This document shows positions 23,439 through 36,054 of a stretch of DNA of 64,000 nt, piece by piece. A program made the position numbers and the translations under genes. The notes below the pieces were generated by a model. That model was not told the DNA's origin. It did no database searches and saw only the letters and a list, made by a program, of their open reading frames with translations. Origin of the DNA: Xylona heveae TC161 (Eukaryota > Ascomycota > Xylonomycetes > Xylonales > Xylonaceae); NCBI RefSeq assembly GCF_001619985.1, contig NW_017264197.1, forward strand, positions 1,116,001 through 1,180,000, written 5' to 3'. The first letter of the stretch is position 1, and each line of letters opens with the position of its first letter.

Positions 23439-26400
23439 TGAGTTTCCTCTACTAGTATCATTCTAGAGATTTTGTTTTATTTTAGCTAAGTTAGACATAT
23501 GGCAATGTTCTCTGGCAAGGAATTTACACCTTTTCCATTTTGCCATCTTGGGGAACACGTGCATTACTCAACATTGACCATCTCGCTCAACTGTGCACAG
23601 AATGCATACTCGTCGCCAAATGACTCCAGAATACTCTCACATAGGTGACTTGGGACAATGACAAATACCTGGCACGGGATTGAGAAATGCAGATGACAGT
23701 CATACTTGAAAACAATGACTCGTCCTATCAATGATGATTGTCACGAATAACGTATAAGTTGCATGCCTCTAGATCTATGATAATCTCGCTTAGACCCCGA
23801 AGTCATTTCCCCTCTGAACCCCCCTCAATCATCATCATCATAAACAATAGCACTGTTCTTGTACTAAAGGCTTCTCTGCCTTGGTTGCGTCTTTCTGCAA
23901 AAACCTCTTTGATCTGTAAAACGCAAAATTGAGATGACACTCGAATTTAGCTACAATGCGGGCCTGATTGAAGACCCATGAGATGTTCGTTTGCATTCTC
24001 ATCTCTTTGTTCAGACCCTTTGAGCGGCCCACAAACCCCCCTATTAGGGTGTCTAGCGAAGCCCAGCATCTTCTGTGACTTGTGTCTCATTCCTTTGAGA
24101 GCTCGTGGAACGTGGACAATTCCCCCAAAGCGCTCATTGTGAGGCACATCAAAAGCAATTGACCAATGGAATGCCCTGGATATTTGCTCAACTTCCCAAT
24201 TTGTACCTCATGCTTGACTTTTGTCGGACGTCTCCGCTTTGGAGAGCCGCCCATCGGACCGCGTTTCTTGAGCGCTCCGAGTTAGGGATGACCTGGTAAG
24301 CGCGCTGTAACGACACAATTTACTGCAGACGACGGCATTATTTTTTGGTTTCTGATGACTGAACGATCGATAGTATGTTCCTTTCCTTTGCCGGCGACTG
24401 ACTTGCCATAAATTCTACCTTTCTTTCTCACATTAGTGAGACCGTGGTCTTTGCGCTCGAGGTAATTGATATGAGTCGATAGAAGATTGATTGCAACCCA
24501 CTATTGTGCAACGTTATCGTATCCATCACCCAATATGGGTCGACGTGACAGCTGCTTCTTTCCGACTCGCACACGCAGCCCACGCGTCTTCAGTACGCTA
24601 GGGTGAAGGCAATATAACATGTTGCGCATCTCATCATTATTTCCCTGGCCCTACTTCAATAATATCACATCATACAATCCTTATGCCTTGGTATCCATGC
24701 GTTGTGCGTGTGATTGATCATTGCTATATCTTGGATGCTTTTATGCATGACCACATTGAAATTATTCATTGATGGGACAATTCCCCTTGCGTGTGGACGT
24801 GATCCCGTAACACTTGTGTGCTTTTTCATACAAACCCAACGTCATCGGGGTTCGATACAAAATGGGTCCAAAAGTTCATCACCGGATTACTTTGCACCTT
24901 TCAGTCAATTTCGGCTGCTGTCTGCGGGAGGGATATTAGCGTCGGGGGAGGCGTGGGTTGCAGGTTAGAAAGACCCCGGCCTTACATCTGGATTGACCAA
25001 TCGAGCTTAGAAACGAGAGTTGGCCATTGAGCCAGGATCATCCGCAACCCGGGACCTACAGCGATTCATTAAGTTGGTTGGTGCAAAGCAAGTGCCTCGA
25101 AGCTGCAGGTACAGCGCTGTACATTTAAGCACTTTGCAGTGCAGTACAACACGAAGATGAGGCTGCAAAGGCTCACTTGGGGCATGTACTTTGACACGCT
25201 TTGCCGGGATGACGGCAGAAACATTAGGTCATATTACAGGTATTCGCTGAAAAGGAAAATCTCGCAGCACAATGGCCAACTTGAAGCACCTTTTTGTCTG
25301 GTTGCCGGTATACTTTTTTGCCTGTGCGGGTTGGCTGCGTTTTATGAGGCGTTGGTACAAAGGTATATAGCTAACTAAGGTAGGTAGGCTTAGGATGCAT
25401 GGGTGATCAAGATAGCCCCTTTTTGCTGACGATGCAGGGTCTTCTTGGTGGCCTGTGGGTCAGAGACAGACAGTAGTGATGCTTCCCAGCGTACTGGAAA
25501 TCCACGTCTGGGATCCCACTGCGCCCCAAATCAAAATGGCACGACCAAGTATTCTTTACGGCAGGATCCCACGAACAAAAGCACAAGTCTCGGAACGGAG
25601 AGGAAAAAAGTATCGCTCAGGTTGGCTTAGGATCAGATCGCGGGAGAGATCAAGGTCGTATGCCGTGTCTCTGTAACTGATGGCTCCGTCCTGGTGAATG
25701 CCCTAAGCAAGGGGATGAAGCGACTTCGGGGGGGAACTCATGGCCGTTGGTCTATTTTTCATTCCTTGCGCTCCCCCCGTTTCAGCCCTCCCTTGACCCG
25801 TGCGAATCACTATATGAAATGTATTACTACCAGTGACCTTGCTCTGTAGAACTTCTTGGAACTCTTTTCGGATCCTTTTTGCGCTGTTTGGTGGTGATCG
25901 AAAAATTCATCCTTGATATATTTTGCAATTTGATTCATCGCCATTATGCGACGCAATGCACCCCGTGGTTGCCTTGCTGCGCGTCTGCATTAGAAAATTA
26001 TTGTCGTCCAACCCCTGATATCGCGTCTACCCCCATTGCAAAACCTGTCTGTCTTACTCTTCGCGACGATTGGGCAAAAACGGGCCGCGTTGAGTACGAT
26101 TGGATGTTGTGGGACCTGGTGAAGGGGTTTATCGAGTTGATTAGAGTGAAGAGCATACACTACGAGGCCGGCGATTGTGGCCACCACGACTTTACCAAAT
26201 CACCCACGAGCTGAAGTCGATCGTCTCTCTTAACCTTTTATCCCGCTTGTCCTTTCATTGATCATTATTGCTTCAACCCCCTTGTTCTAAAACACCTAAT
26301 CTTTTAGTGGGCCACTGTCCCACAATCTGGGAACGGCCGGTCCGAGTCGTTAGAGCCCTCAAGACACGCGCCACCTCTCCACTATTTTCGCCCCGTCGCC

Positions 26401-26733
26401 TTCGACCCGAAGAGACAGGGGAACTAGTCAGGCACGATTTCTCCAGTCATTGTTCTCTCTGGCCTGCAATTCAACCCGCTCCTGGTCCTGGTGACGTCCA
26501 TTAGGCTCGAGCATCTTTTGTCGTCCCCACTGCGCTCTCCTTGCGAAATCTCTCACGCGCTCTTCATTTCATCGAGATCAAAATTTCTTCTCCGATAAGA
26601 GTGAATGGTTCCGTCCACCATTTGAGAGACCTGATCTAATCCTTATTTCGTCGATCTTTGGGTTCGCGTCGGGCCTTCCATTCCCTTACGCATTCACACA
26701 CTCTCTCACTCGTTTGTTATTGTGACTACTAAC
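23439..26733. other. 3.3 kb gene-poor region
   Basis: I find no open frame with a recognisable domain and no convincing tRNA or rRNA. Short open frames at 24714-24968, 25139-25378 and 25879-26214 have no family features and no plausible splice partners. The last ~500 nt (26230-26733) are CT-rich and probably form the promoter and leader of the following gene. Confidence 0.5.
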
Positions 26734-29700
26734 ATGTGAGTTTACACAACTTCACTTGATCTCGTCGCATATGCTCATACTCATTCATCAAGCACGCACA
26801 CTTCCGGACTCAGCAGAATTTTATTTCGCATTGTCCTCTGAATGCTCAGCTGGGTCTAATCGCAAAAGATTTCTTCAACAACCTGATCTCGTGAGTGGAG
26901 TCTTTACTCCATCGTCCGCTCGTTTCAAATTGAGAGACTTGAACAAATCGCCTCAAGCTCACTCACTCACTCACGCGACCTAAACCAACGAGATACATTT
27001 CGCCCATTCCCAGGCAAACCTATCGCTTGAATACACTGTCTGTCCGTCCCATGAAAATAATTCGACTTTTGAAATCTGGCATAGTGGGCTGGGCTCATAT
27101 GCATGAAGTGTCTTGAACTTAACAAGACAGACAATATTAATACACAACCCTTCAAACACACGAGAAACTTGAGGCTAGTGCGGAATTTCTCGCCCGATAT
27201 CGCACTTCATATCCTTCTCTCAGGCCAAACAATTATACGACATTTTCATAAACCCTTGTCAGGATGAATAGATTCAAAACCCGAAGAAAGGCGAAAGCCG
27301 AGCCACCTGGCAACCTAGGGATACCCGACAGCGCCGAGAATCCCTCGACGCATTCGCTGAATCCTCTGAAGAAATCAAAGAAGAAACAACAGCCCCCGGC
27401 ACGGCCCGAAATTGACCTCTCAAATGTTCTTCCATCAAACGATACCTTCCGCACCAGTCTTATCATGCCAAAACTATCAGCCCGGTTCAGCATGCTGCGG
27501 GATCAAGATGATCCTCTGTCGCTGGTTGGCAAGGCCAACGATGATAGCGTCTTGGATGTCAAGCGCCAATCGAGGCTCCTTGACTATGGCTTCCTTCGCC
27601 GGGACCTCTCAATAATATCAGAAGTGACATCCAGCGGATCACTGCGGGCGCCTTTCGAAGCTGGACAGCATGAGTCATCCATTTCTGGTGAGAGTTACGG
27701 GACAGAAGAAGAATCTCGTAACCAGGGAGGCGTTTTGAACCGATCGAGACCTTTTGAATCAAATAATATGTTTGGTGGCAGACAAAAAGCCTTCAAGGTG
27801 ATGACCTCGGACTTGGACGAAAGTCAGAGCTCCGGCCAGAAACCGCCTCGAGGCGGAGCGCTTTATGAGGCAGATGTTCCCACCGCTAGTTTCCATGGCC
27901 CAAAGGAGATGCCTTTGGCAGAAAGCGTTTCTCCTCAACCCTCAAATCGCGAAGAATTAACCGATGTTGACCACAAAGAAGACATGTTTGAGCGGTCGTC
28001 GGCGATCTCCAACAAACGTACAACTTCCTCATCAACAAATTCTGGACCGTCCGTCACTCGAACCTCAACGGTCGCATCTTCAGTAGGCTCCCAGATTGCG
28101 GCTTTGGAGGCTTCCATTGCTGCCGCATCTACATCTACCGCCAAGCCTTCGAAAGAGCCGGCGGGCACCAGTGCCCAGAACGTTGACCGAACCCCGGCAA
28201 GACCAAAGCGTCTATATGAGCGTGGACTCGACCAACATCTTCATGATCAACAGTCTTCGGCCCTAAATAGGCTCGACACCATCCATCGTCTACGCTCCCG
28301 TCCCCCTCCCTTAGACATCAAGCAATCGAAGCCAAGAAGCGCTTCGAATCCGCCAGATTCACTGGGTCGGCCTAAGCAGATGGCTGTGGTGCCGAATCGA
28401 AAAGAAGGTTCGCTGCCGCCTTCTCCGGCTCCAGGATTTGACGGGTTCGACTTTCGATTCGAGAGCCTCGAATCGAAGGATAGTAAGCCCGATCTTGCAT
28501 CTGCGCCATTGTCGAGTCCAACGATTAATCGGATGGAGGAGCCGCTGCCCTCCCCTGCTGCCGTTTCTACGGCAAGTAACGGCAGAAGAGGGTCTGCTGC
28601 AACTGTGTCAACGCACGGCGGATCACAATCGTCACGACGTCCATCAGATGCGAACGGAGTAGAGAAGCCTTTGCTGCGCTCCAAGGCCTCACCCCTGGTG
28701 GATAAATTTCAGCCTTCCGAGTCCAAGTCACGCAGCTCCGAGGAAGTGGAAAATAGAAACCAAAGCGCAGGGCCTCGGCCTAATCACGTGCAAGCCTATG
28801 GCGTGTTCCATCGTGCCGCGGAGAAGTTCAAATCAGACGCAAGTACTCCTAACGTTCAGCGTGAGAATGAAGCAGAGGGCACATTTTTTGCAAATTTTAG
28901 TGAGAGTGAAAGTGAGCACAGTAACGACTGGCATGTACGGTCCAGGAATCGAGGTGGAAGCGAGGACGATCCACGACCGGCACCACTTCGTCCGTCCAAT
29001 GCAAAAGTTCGACGGCCCTCGAAGGAGACCAATGGACCAAAATACCCAAAGCTGTACACCTATTCCGAACAGGATATGTCTCCTGTCAGCACCACATTTC
29101 CTGCATTTATCACAGGTCACCAAGATCAAATCCATCGTAGTGGCAATATGCCAAGCAACTTCAACGAAGACTCTCCGACTCTTGGACCGGTTTCAGGACT
29201 GAACGGCCTAATCAGGCAACATCTTCGCATGGATAGCTATCAATCTTCTCTGAATTTGGCGGTCGATGCTGATGCTTCAACGGCAGGCATAGACTTTCCT
29301 GAACCGTTGACACCTAGTGAGACTGATGACGACCGGAGTGGACGACTCGCTGGTCAGCGAAAAGGATCTCAGAATTCTCACGATGCAGCAGCATCTCCAA
29401 TAGGATGGCCCTCTTCAAATACCATGGATGATTCTCAGTCTCGCTTGAGACAAGATGCCCCAAAATTTGCCCCTTGGGAGGAAGAGGCGCGAGGCCGTCA
29501 CGCTCGCGGCGGAAGCACTGAGACCCAGGTGGAGCGAGCAGAGTTTGCCAATGAGCTTGCTCAGAGAAGGAGAATGATTGAGCAAAATGTGCGAGCCTTC
29601 ACGGAGACTGATATTCGTTCTGCAAGTCGTGCTGAGAGCACCATTCCGGCTCATCCCCTTCGAGATCCTCCACCAAAGCCTTCCAACCCCTTCGGTCTTC

Positions 29701-30923
29701 TCAAGTCAAAGTCGAGCAAGTCATCGCTGTCGGGAAAGCAAGAGGGGTCTAATAAGTTATCAAAGGTACGGCTGCCAAATTCGAATGGTTTACGAAGTAG
29801 ACAGTCGGAGGAAGAACTCCGCAGGCAGTTGGAGGAGGAAATTCTTCGAGAGATTATCCGGGGCCCCAAAATTCCTGGCGTGCAGTCCAAAGTCTGGCCG
29901 CGAGAGCATCAGGCGATTGGAAGAGAAAATGAAGCCACTCATTATAGTGTACGGCACGCTTCCGATCCTGAGCGACCGCCCAGCCGGTCTCATCAACGGA
30001 CCGCGAGCAGAGATCGGTCAGTCTCTGAAGCTTCTGCTGGACGATCTCGAAGCCGAAGCCGAAGTCGGCAGAGAGAGGCCCCCCGACACACTGTGATGGA
30101 GGCATTTGATTCTGTGTTTGGAGAGACCCCGGCTGCAGGCTTTTCCAGACCCTCACCGGACATGTCCGGCTCTATGAATTCCGAGCACAGTTCCATTGCA
30201 TCGCCGTCCAGATTTCGGAGTAATAGTAACTCTCCTGCACTCCCAAACTATTTTGAACGACCTGGTGTTCGACCCAACCACTCACGGCCAGCGTCTCCGG
30301 CGATTGGATTGTCTTCGCATCCATCTCCTGCGATGCCCATTTCGGGAAACTCCACGCCTCCTCTTCACGATGGCGTACCTATTTCCCAGAATTCGCCGCC
30401 AAATGGACCGATATTTTACGGGGAGCAGCCCTTGACTCGCACGTACCGTAAGAAACCAATTCAGAAGTCTGATATCTCGGAACCTACATTTGTATCGTCT
30501 ACCTCAAGTGTCACCACTATTGACCTCCCTCAGGGTGCGAGTCTTCGCAACCATGATGGAGAGGGGACGAGTCCACCACCTGTGCCTCCAATCAATCCAC
30601 GCCGCAAGCGCGGAACCGCAACACAATCGTTCTTGGGTGCCTTTGGTGGCCGGAATGACAAAACTGAGCCTGCGCCAGCTCCTCAGCCGTCTCCAGTACC
30701 CCAAAGCGCCGTCTCACCTCTTCAGCCGGTGGAGGAACAGAGCAGCTGGTCTGACGATGAGGACAGCCCCAAACGCAAACCCAGACACCGGCTCCGGAAG
30801 AGCATCAGTGAGGGAACTAGCTTGCGCATTCGCGCCAAGCAGCAGTCCGTTGTGGTGCCTAACACGCCTCCATTGCCCAGGTCCCCAATCCCCCCGGCTA
30901 CCGCTGAGGGTCACCCATTCTGA
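26734..30923 (+). CDS. Large disordered Ser/Pro/Arg-rich protein, unknown function
   Basis: The coding exon 27263-30923 is open for about 1,220 codons with the first full ATG at 27264. A likely upstream exon ends at AT (26734-26735) before a GTGAGT donor. The acceptor at 27261-27262 then yields G-ATG, so the start codon may itself be split by a 527-nt intron; the protein changes by one Met only. The sequence is almost wholly low-complexity: basic KKSKKKQQ near residue 40, many SP/TP and RxxS sites, and SR-like RSRSRSRSRQ near residue 940. A Pro-rich PPPVPPINPRRKRG motif lies near the C-terminus. The few conserved-looking blocks include HVQAYGVFHRAAEKFKSD, LGPVSGLNGLIRQHLRMDSY, and a short predicted helix with RQSEEELRRQLEEEILREII. 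No family is recognised; a scaffold or signalling substrate is possible. Confidence 0.78.
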
Positions 30924-32352
30924 GCGCGAGATTGGTTTGTATCAGACTCAAGACTTTCAACCTGATTGCAATCTCGATTTGCCACTTCATTTGAGGAAGA
31001 GTCAAATTCGGTTTTGATCTTACCTAATCCTTTCATCTTCCTGTTGTGTTATAATTCTTTCGATATCAGAAATCTTGCCTAGGTATGGTGGTTGCATATC
31101 AGATAATTGGTGTTTGCGGAGCTATCACGGTTAGGGAGCGCGGCGCCTTTGACTTGAGCCACATTTCGAATTTATTGTCTACATTTGATTTTTCTTTTCC
31201 TTTTTTTTTTTTTTTTTTTTTTCGCTCTCCTGAGGTTTCGTTTAGTTTCAGGTGATGACATGCATGATATTTAGTGGGGGCTTTGCTTGATATCTCTTCT
31301 TGCATATGCGCTCTGCAAAGATATATTTGCAGAGAAAAAGGCAGTTTAATAGGTTTTCCATTCCCCCTTCTCGATGTCTTCGATTTGATTATTATCTCTT
31401 ATTTACCTTTCTTTGCCATGTGACTGCCCGGACATCTAATATTGAGCCTTTTCCGGCGTTTCAGTCTTCATTTTTCCCCTCCACACATTTTTTCCCTTTT
31501 CAGTTGGCGGATTCATTCGAAGATTTTCTTTTCTTCGGCACCAGACGTTTAGAATCTCGCTGGTCAGGTCAGAAGGCTTTCGAGTAGCTAGTCCGCGTAT
31601 CACATTTCTGATTCTCAGCGCGAAAACAGAAACTAGTGTCAACCTCCCCAATAATATCAAACATACATCAAATCCCTTTTCCGACAAGCAGTGATAGTAG
31701 AAATGAGTAATCAGACAGTGCGCCGACCGTGCCTATCGGAGAAGAGAATGCAGGGGCAATGTGGCATGACGTTGGTATGGACCGAGTGAAGAAGCAAGCT
31801 TAAGCGAGACAAAGATTCACAGGCCGAAAAGTGGAGGGGCCGCCGCTGACTGGCTGCCCCAGCTAAACTCTACTCTCCGCCCTCCCACTTTGGTCGCGGG
31901 TAGAATTAATGTTGAATGACTCTTGATCTCCAAGAAGAGGCCTGCCAGCATTGATTCAAATGATCATCTAGCCTGGCCCTGGTATAGGGACTCTTCCACA
32001 TTGTCATTCATTCATTTCCAGTCCTTCCTTTTTTTCCCTCTAAAGCGACACGGTACGGTACCCTCCGCAGATCATTGAAACTCGTCATGTTAGCTGTTTC
32101 TCACGTTGGGGGGAGAGAGAGAGAGAGAGAGAGAAAATGATTACTGCGAGTAGAGAACCCAAAAGGCTGACAGACACCCTTCGGAAAACCAGAATAGAGC
32201 TATCCAGTCCCCACGTCTGACTACGCCATCGAATCAGACTGATCGCGCCGCATCGTATGATTTTATCATCCTCATGACCGCATAGCAGCAGTTGTAATAA
32301 GCTTCATAAGGCGCAGCCCCAAAAATCGAAAGCCTCCCACCGTAGGGCGACG
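30924..32352. other. Intergenic region with poly-T and (GA)n tracts
   Basis: Carries a poly-T run at about 31200-31222 and a (GA)n microsatellite at about 32112-32134. The rest is CT-rich and probably holds the 3' UTR of one gene and the promoter of the next. No gene seen. Confidence 0.55.
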
Positions 32353-35189
32353 ATGGCGCCTCATCCGGAGTCGTCACCCCGTCGTCCGACGAAGCATGAA
32401 GGGGCCATGCAAACTTCAAAGCGCCCGCCAGCTCCACTTAAGCCTGTCGTCCCAATTGTTCCCGTTGTTCCGCGCAGTTTGAGCTACAAGAACGCTCCAG
32501 TCCCTGTATCGCAACATGTTCCGCAACCGACGAAGCCCGCATCCCCAGCGGTCACCAAGGGCTCCCGCGGATCTTCCGGACACCCTGGTACTGAAAGATC
32601 GAAGGCCTCAAAATCCGAATTGAAAGAAGAACAGCAGGCTGCTCTTCCCAGATCGATTGACACTGCGGAGAAAAGAGCCAAGGCGACAAATGCGTCGAAG
32701 TCCCTTCCGGAGGAAACACAAAAGGCGTCGTCAAATGGTCTATCAGCGCAGGCCCAGCAGGAGGAGCAAACAACCTCTGAAGCTGAGACTCGGGAGAAAT
32801 GCCTGGAGGAGCGACCGCATTCAGATGTCAGAAACGTTGAAGACGACCAAAGGAAGGGACAAACCGTTTCTGGTAAAGGTGCAAGTGCTTCTTCCCAGCA
32901 AAACCATTCACCGGTGCAGATGAATGGAACACTGGTGACTGCGCCCCAGTCATCTGAACAGAGGAGGCTTGACGACATAAGCGCAGCGGGACAATCAGTG
33001 AACTCCTTGGCGCGTAACACTGAGGCTGTCGCTGGCCTACAAGATGAAGGTACGTTCTACGATGAATGACTTGTCATGGCTCCGCTTTTTCCCCAACCGC
33101 TTTCTTTTTTAGAGCTCCGGCCTACCTCTTTCTTCTCTCTCCCTCTAGTCCATCTCAAACTCATCTAACAATCTCCACAGAAGCAACGCTGCAAGGGGTT
33201 TCGACGATGCCTCGCCCTCATCCTATTTCGTTTCATCCTCCGAACGGGCAGTCAACGCCTTCATCAGCTGGATCCATGTACGCGCAGCCTCCGATGCAAT
33301 ACAATCGACCGATGCCTCATCAGCATCGGTCCAGCGCTGGCGGGGTCTTGTTTGGAGGCTTCACCGGGTCTTCGAGCCCATCTCCCGCGCCACCAATTCC
33401 GCACTCCACAGCCAGTATGCCATACCCACCTCCGGGAACTCACCCTCATGGCTTCGTAGCGCCTCCTTTTGAGCAACCCTTCCACTACTTCCCCCATCAA
33501 CATCACGTTGCGGAGCCGCACCCTGGTTTTGTTTACCCTCCAACCTTCCCCCCACAGCACGGTCCCTATGGCCACGGCAGCGAGCCATTTAACGGGCATA
33601 TACCTGCCTACGGCAGATTTGGCTCCTTTGACGCAGCCGGAACGCCCTCAGTTTCTCTTCCCATGATGCCGCCTAGACCTCTATTGGAGGACCAAGTTCA
33701 CCGAGCCTATGGCATCCAATGGGATGATGCTTCGCTCTCGACAGTTGCTCCGGATTCTGACGCTGGAAGCGGAAGTGGCCGCATGCGAGATGTAATCACT
33801 CCCCGCCCATCGTCCAGCGCAGACGAAAAAGCATGGCTGGAGCTCGAGCTCGCCCGGGCAACCCTTTCAGGACGTATGGGTTCCGCCGACGGCGTTAATA
33901 ATAACCTGCCCCATGTGAACGGAAACTTCAGCAAGGGAGAGTTGAACAGAGACAATCATCATCATCAGCCCTCCCCTCCTGTTGACACATCCGACGATAT
34001 CAAGTATTACCTCCGCGGAAAATTTTCCGACACCGACTTTGCCGATTACTTGCTCGAAATCCATCATCCCAAGAACGCATATTGGTATGTGCCTTTCGCT
34101 GTTCATGGAGTCATTGTCGGCAGAAGCCATTTCTTGCGTTACTTGCTGTTGGAGCATCGTAACAAACCGGTTAATCCGAGCGGAATGAAGAAGGTCAAAC
34201 TTCTGATTGATGACCCATTCATCCAGCCTGGTCCGTTTGCTATGGCGTTGCGTCATCTCTATGGTGCGCCTCTCTTGACAGCTCAAGACATTGAAGGTAT
34301 TAGGGCTCATCCCACGTTCGTTGACCGCTGGACAAAGGAAAAGTGGATTCTCAACAACCCTGAAGATAAGATGGAGTTCGCTCTTTCATACGCTGCTGCT
34401 GGCTATCTTTTAGACTTTGAGAACATCACTGCTTGCGGAGTTCAAGTCGCTGCTGAATTCATCGGTTGGGACACTGTCGAGCTTGCCTTGTCTTTTGCCT
34501 TGGAAGGCTTGAGCATTGAAGATCCCGAAATGGGTTCAAATCCTCACCCCGCTCCCCCTAGTCCCATTGGCTTCACTGATGCTCAGACGAACGTCCAACA
34601 GGTTCGCAAGTTGGCTATTTCTCATGGCGAGGCATACAATCCCTCTTTAGGCGGCAAATACGGTGTCTTTGGCGTTACTCTCATGAACAAGATTCTTGAT
34701 TTCATTATCGAGAACATCCCTGCGGACTTCGAGCTCGACACTTCAATCTCCCAACTCGGGCGCCATCCTCGGCTTTTCGTCAACTCTGAGACGAAGCCCA
34801 ACATCTCTCACCCTCGTCTGGCTGCCATCCAATTTGGCGAGCTGCCTTCGGAGGACACCAGCAAGTTGGAATTCTCCACCAAGGTGCTTTCAAAGATTCT
34901 CATTTCCCTGCCTTATGTATTGCTCAAGTACATTCTTGAGTCTCCTCGTCTTGGCGGGGTTCAAGGATGGGCGTCTTATAAGTTTCGTGAGAAGGTAGCC
35001 CGAAATGTGATTCGAGAACGGGAGATGAGACGTCAGAATACTTTGGCTGCGGCACTGAATCCTGCCAACACTGATGGTGCAAGCTTGAGATCCCTCAACT
35101 ACTTGGCCTGGAAAGAGGTTGTTCTTACCAACCCTGAAGTGCAGCATCACGAGGTAGAGGTCAAGAGAGAATGGGATAGCCTTCCTTGA
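32353..35189 (+). CDS. BTB/POZ-like domain protein with disordered N-terminal half
   Basis: Exons are 32353-33049 and 33181-35189, giving 901 residues. The first ~500 residues are Pro/Ser/His/Gln-rich and disordered. From about residue 508 the protein becomes ordered. It begins YYLRGKFSDTDFADYLLEI, which resembles the start of a BTB/POZ domain, followed by FAVHGVIVGRSHFLRYLLLE and LLIDDPFIQPGPFAMALRHL. A helical region follows (FALSYAAAGYLLDFENITAC, KILISLPYVLLKYILESPRL) and may be BACK-like. BTB proteins commonly act as adaptors for Cullin-3 ligases or in transcriptional complexes; the role here is unknown. The BTB call rests on motif resemblance by eye. Confidence 0.78.
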
Positions 35190-36054
35190 GCTCTATTCAC
35201 ATGAAGCCTCTCCGATTCCCATCTCGTTTTCTTGAGGAGAACTTGGGAGTGTCTCAGAGAAAACGACGTTATGATTGAGATTGTGGGCGTTTGGTGCGGA
35301 CCTATTCTGTTGCCATCACTCATGCTAGCTTGCTTTCTCCTTGTATCCTTTCAGCTCCCATTTTGCTACATATTTGCTTGTTACGGACGTTCCAAAAACT
35401 GACTATCATCATATCTGGCGAGGCATTAGTCCTTTTCTTTCAACACCATATTTTTGCACGATTGACGATGCATACCTCTGGGCGTTTACTTGTCTCATTT
35501 GCTTAATTTGCTTGTCCCTGCGTACTGATGATTGATACCTGCACCTTTTCAAGAGTCGTCGCTTCCGCCTTCTCTGGCGTCATCAATGTTAGATACCACA
35601 ACATATGGAAGGAACCATCGTGAGCCGTTCCTTCCCAAAATACAACTTCATTTCTCCAGCGTGTGATCCTCGTGGTGGTGATCTGGCGTGTTGTTTCTCG
35701 CGTCCTAGGAGTATTTATACCCTCCCCCCCTATCCCCCCCTTCTCATCTTCCTCTTCTCTTCTTCCATCACCAACATCGTTTCGTTCGTATACCGATCCA
35801 ACGCTTTTGCTCCTTTTGCTCATAAAGCTCTTCACGTTCGCAAATTCATTTTGCTTCCTTCTCTCTTGTGCATCTCAAGCTTCTCTAAACCCAGTCCATA
35901 TTACCCGCTTCTCTCGTCTTCTCGTCTCCTTGACGTTTTGACTTTGGTAGTCGTCGCGTTTAACGCCTCGATTACTGCACACCCCCCTGCGCGCTATTCA
36001 AGCGTTTGCAAACCATCCTCCTTACATCAGAGTTCTTAGAGGACTTCATTAGCC
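35190..36054. promoter_or_regulatory. Intergenic region with CT-rich leader
   Basis: The part from about 35700 to 36050 is extremely pyrimidine-rich on the + strand, with C-runs near 35725-35740. In filamentous fungi such tracts mark promoters and leaders of strongly expressed genes. It directly precedes the phase-1 orphan gene. No gene seen. Confidence 0.55.

Noticed and set aside
25879-26214. Open frame of ~110 codons in the gene-poor stretch
   Set aside because: No recognised motif and no splicing partner upstream or downstream; insufficient evidence for a gene.
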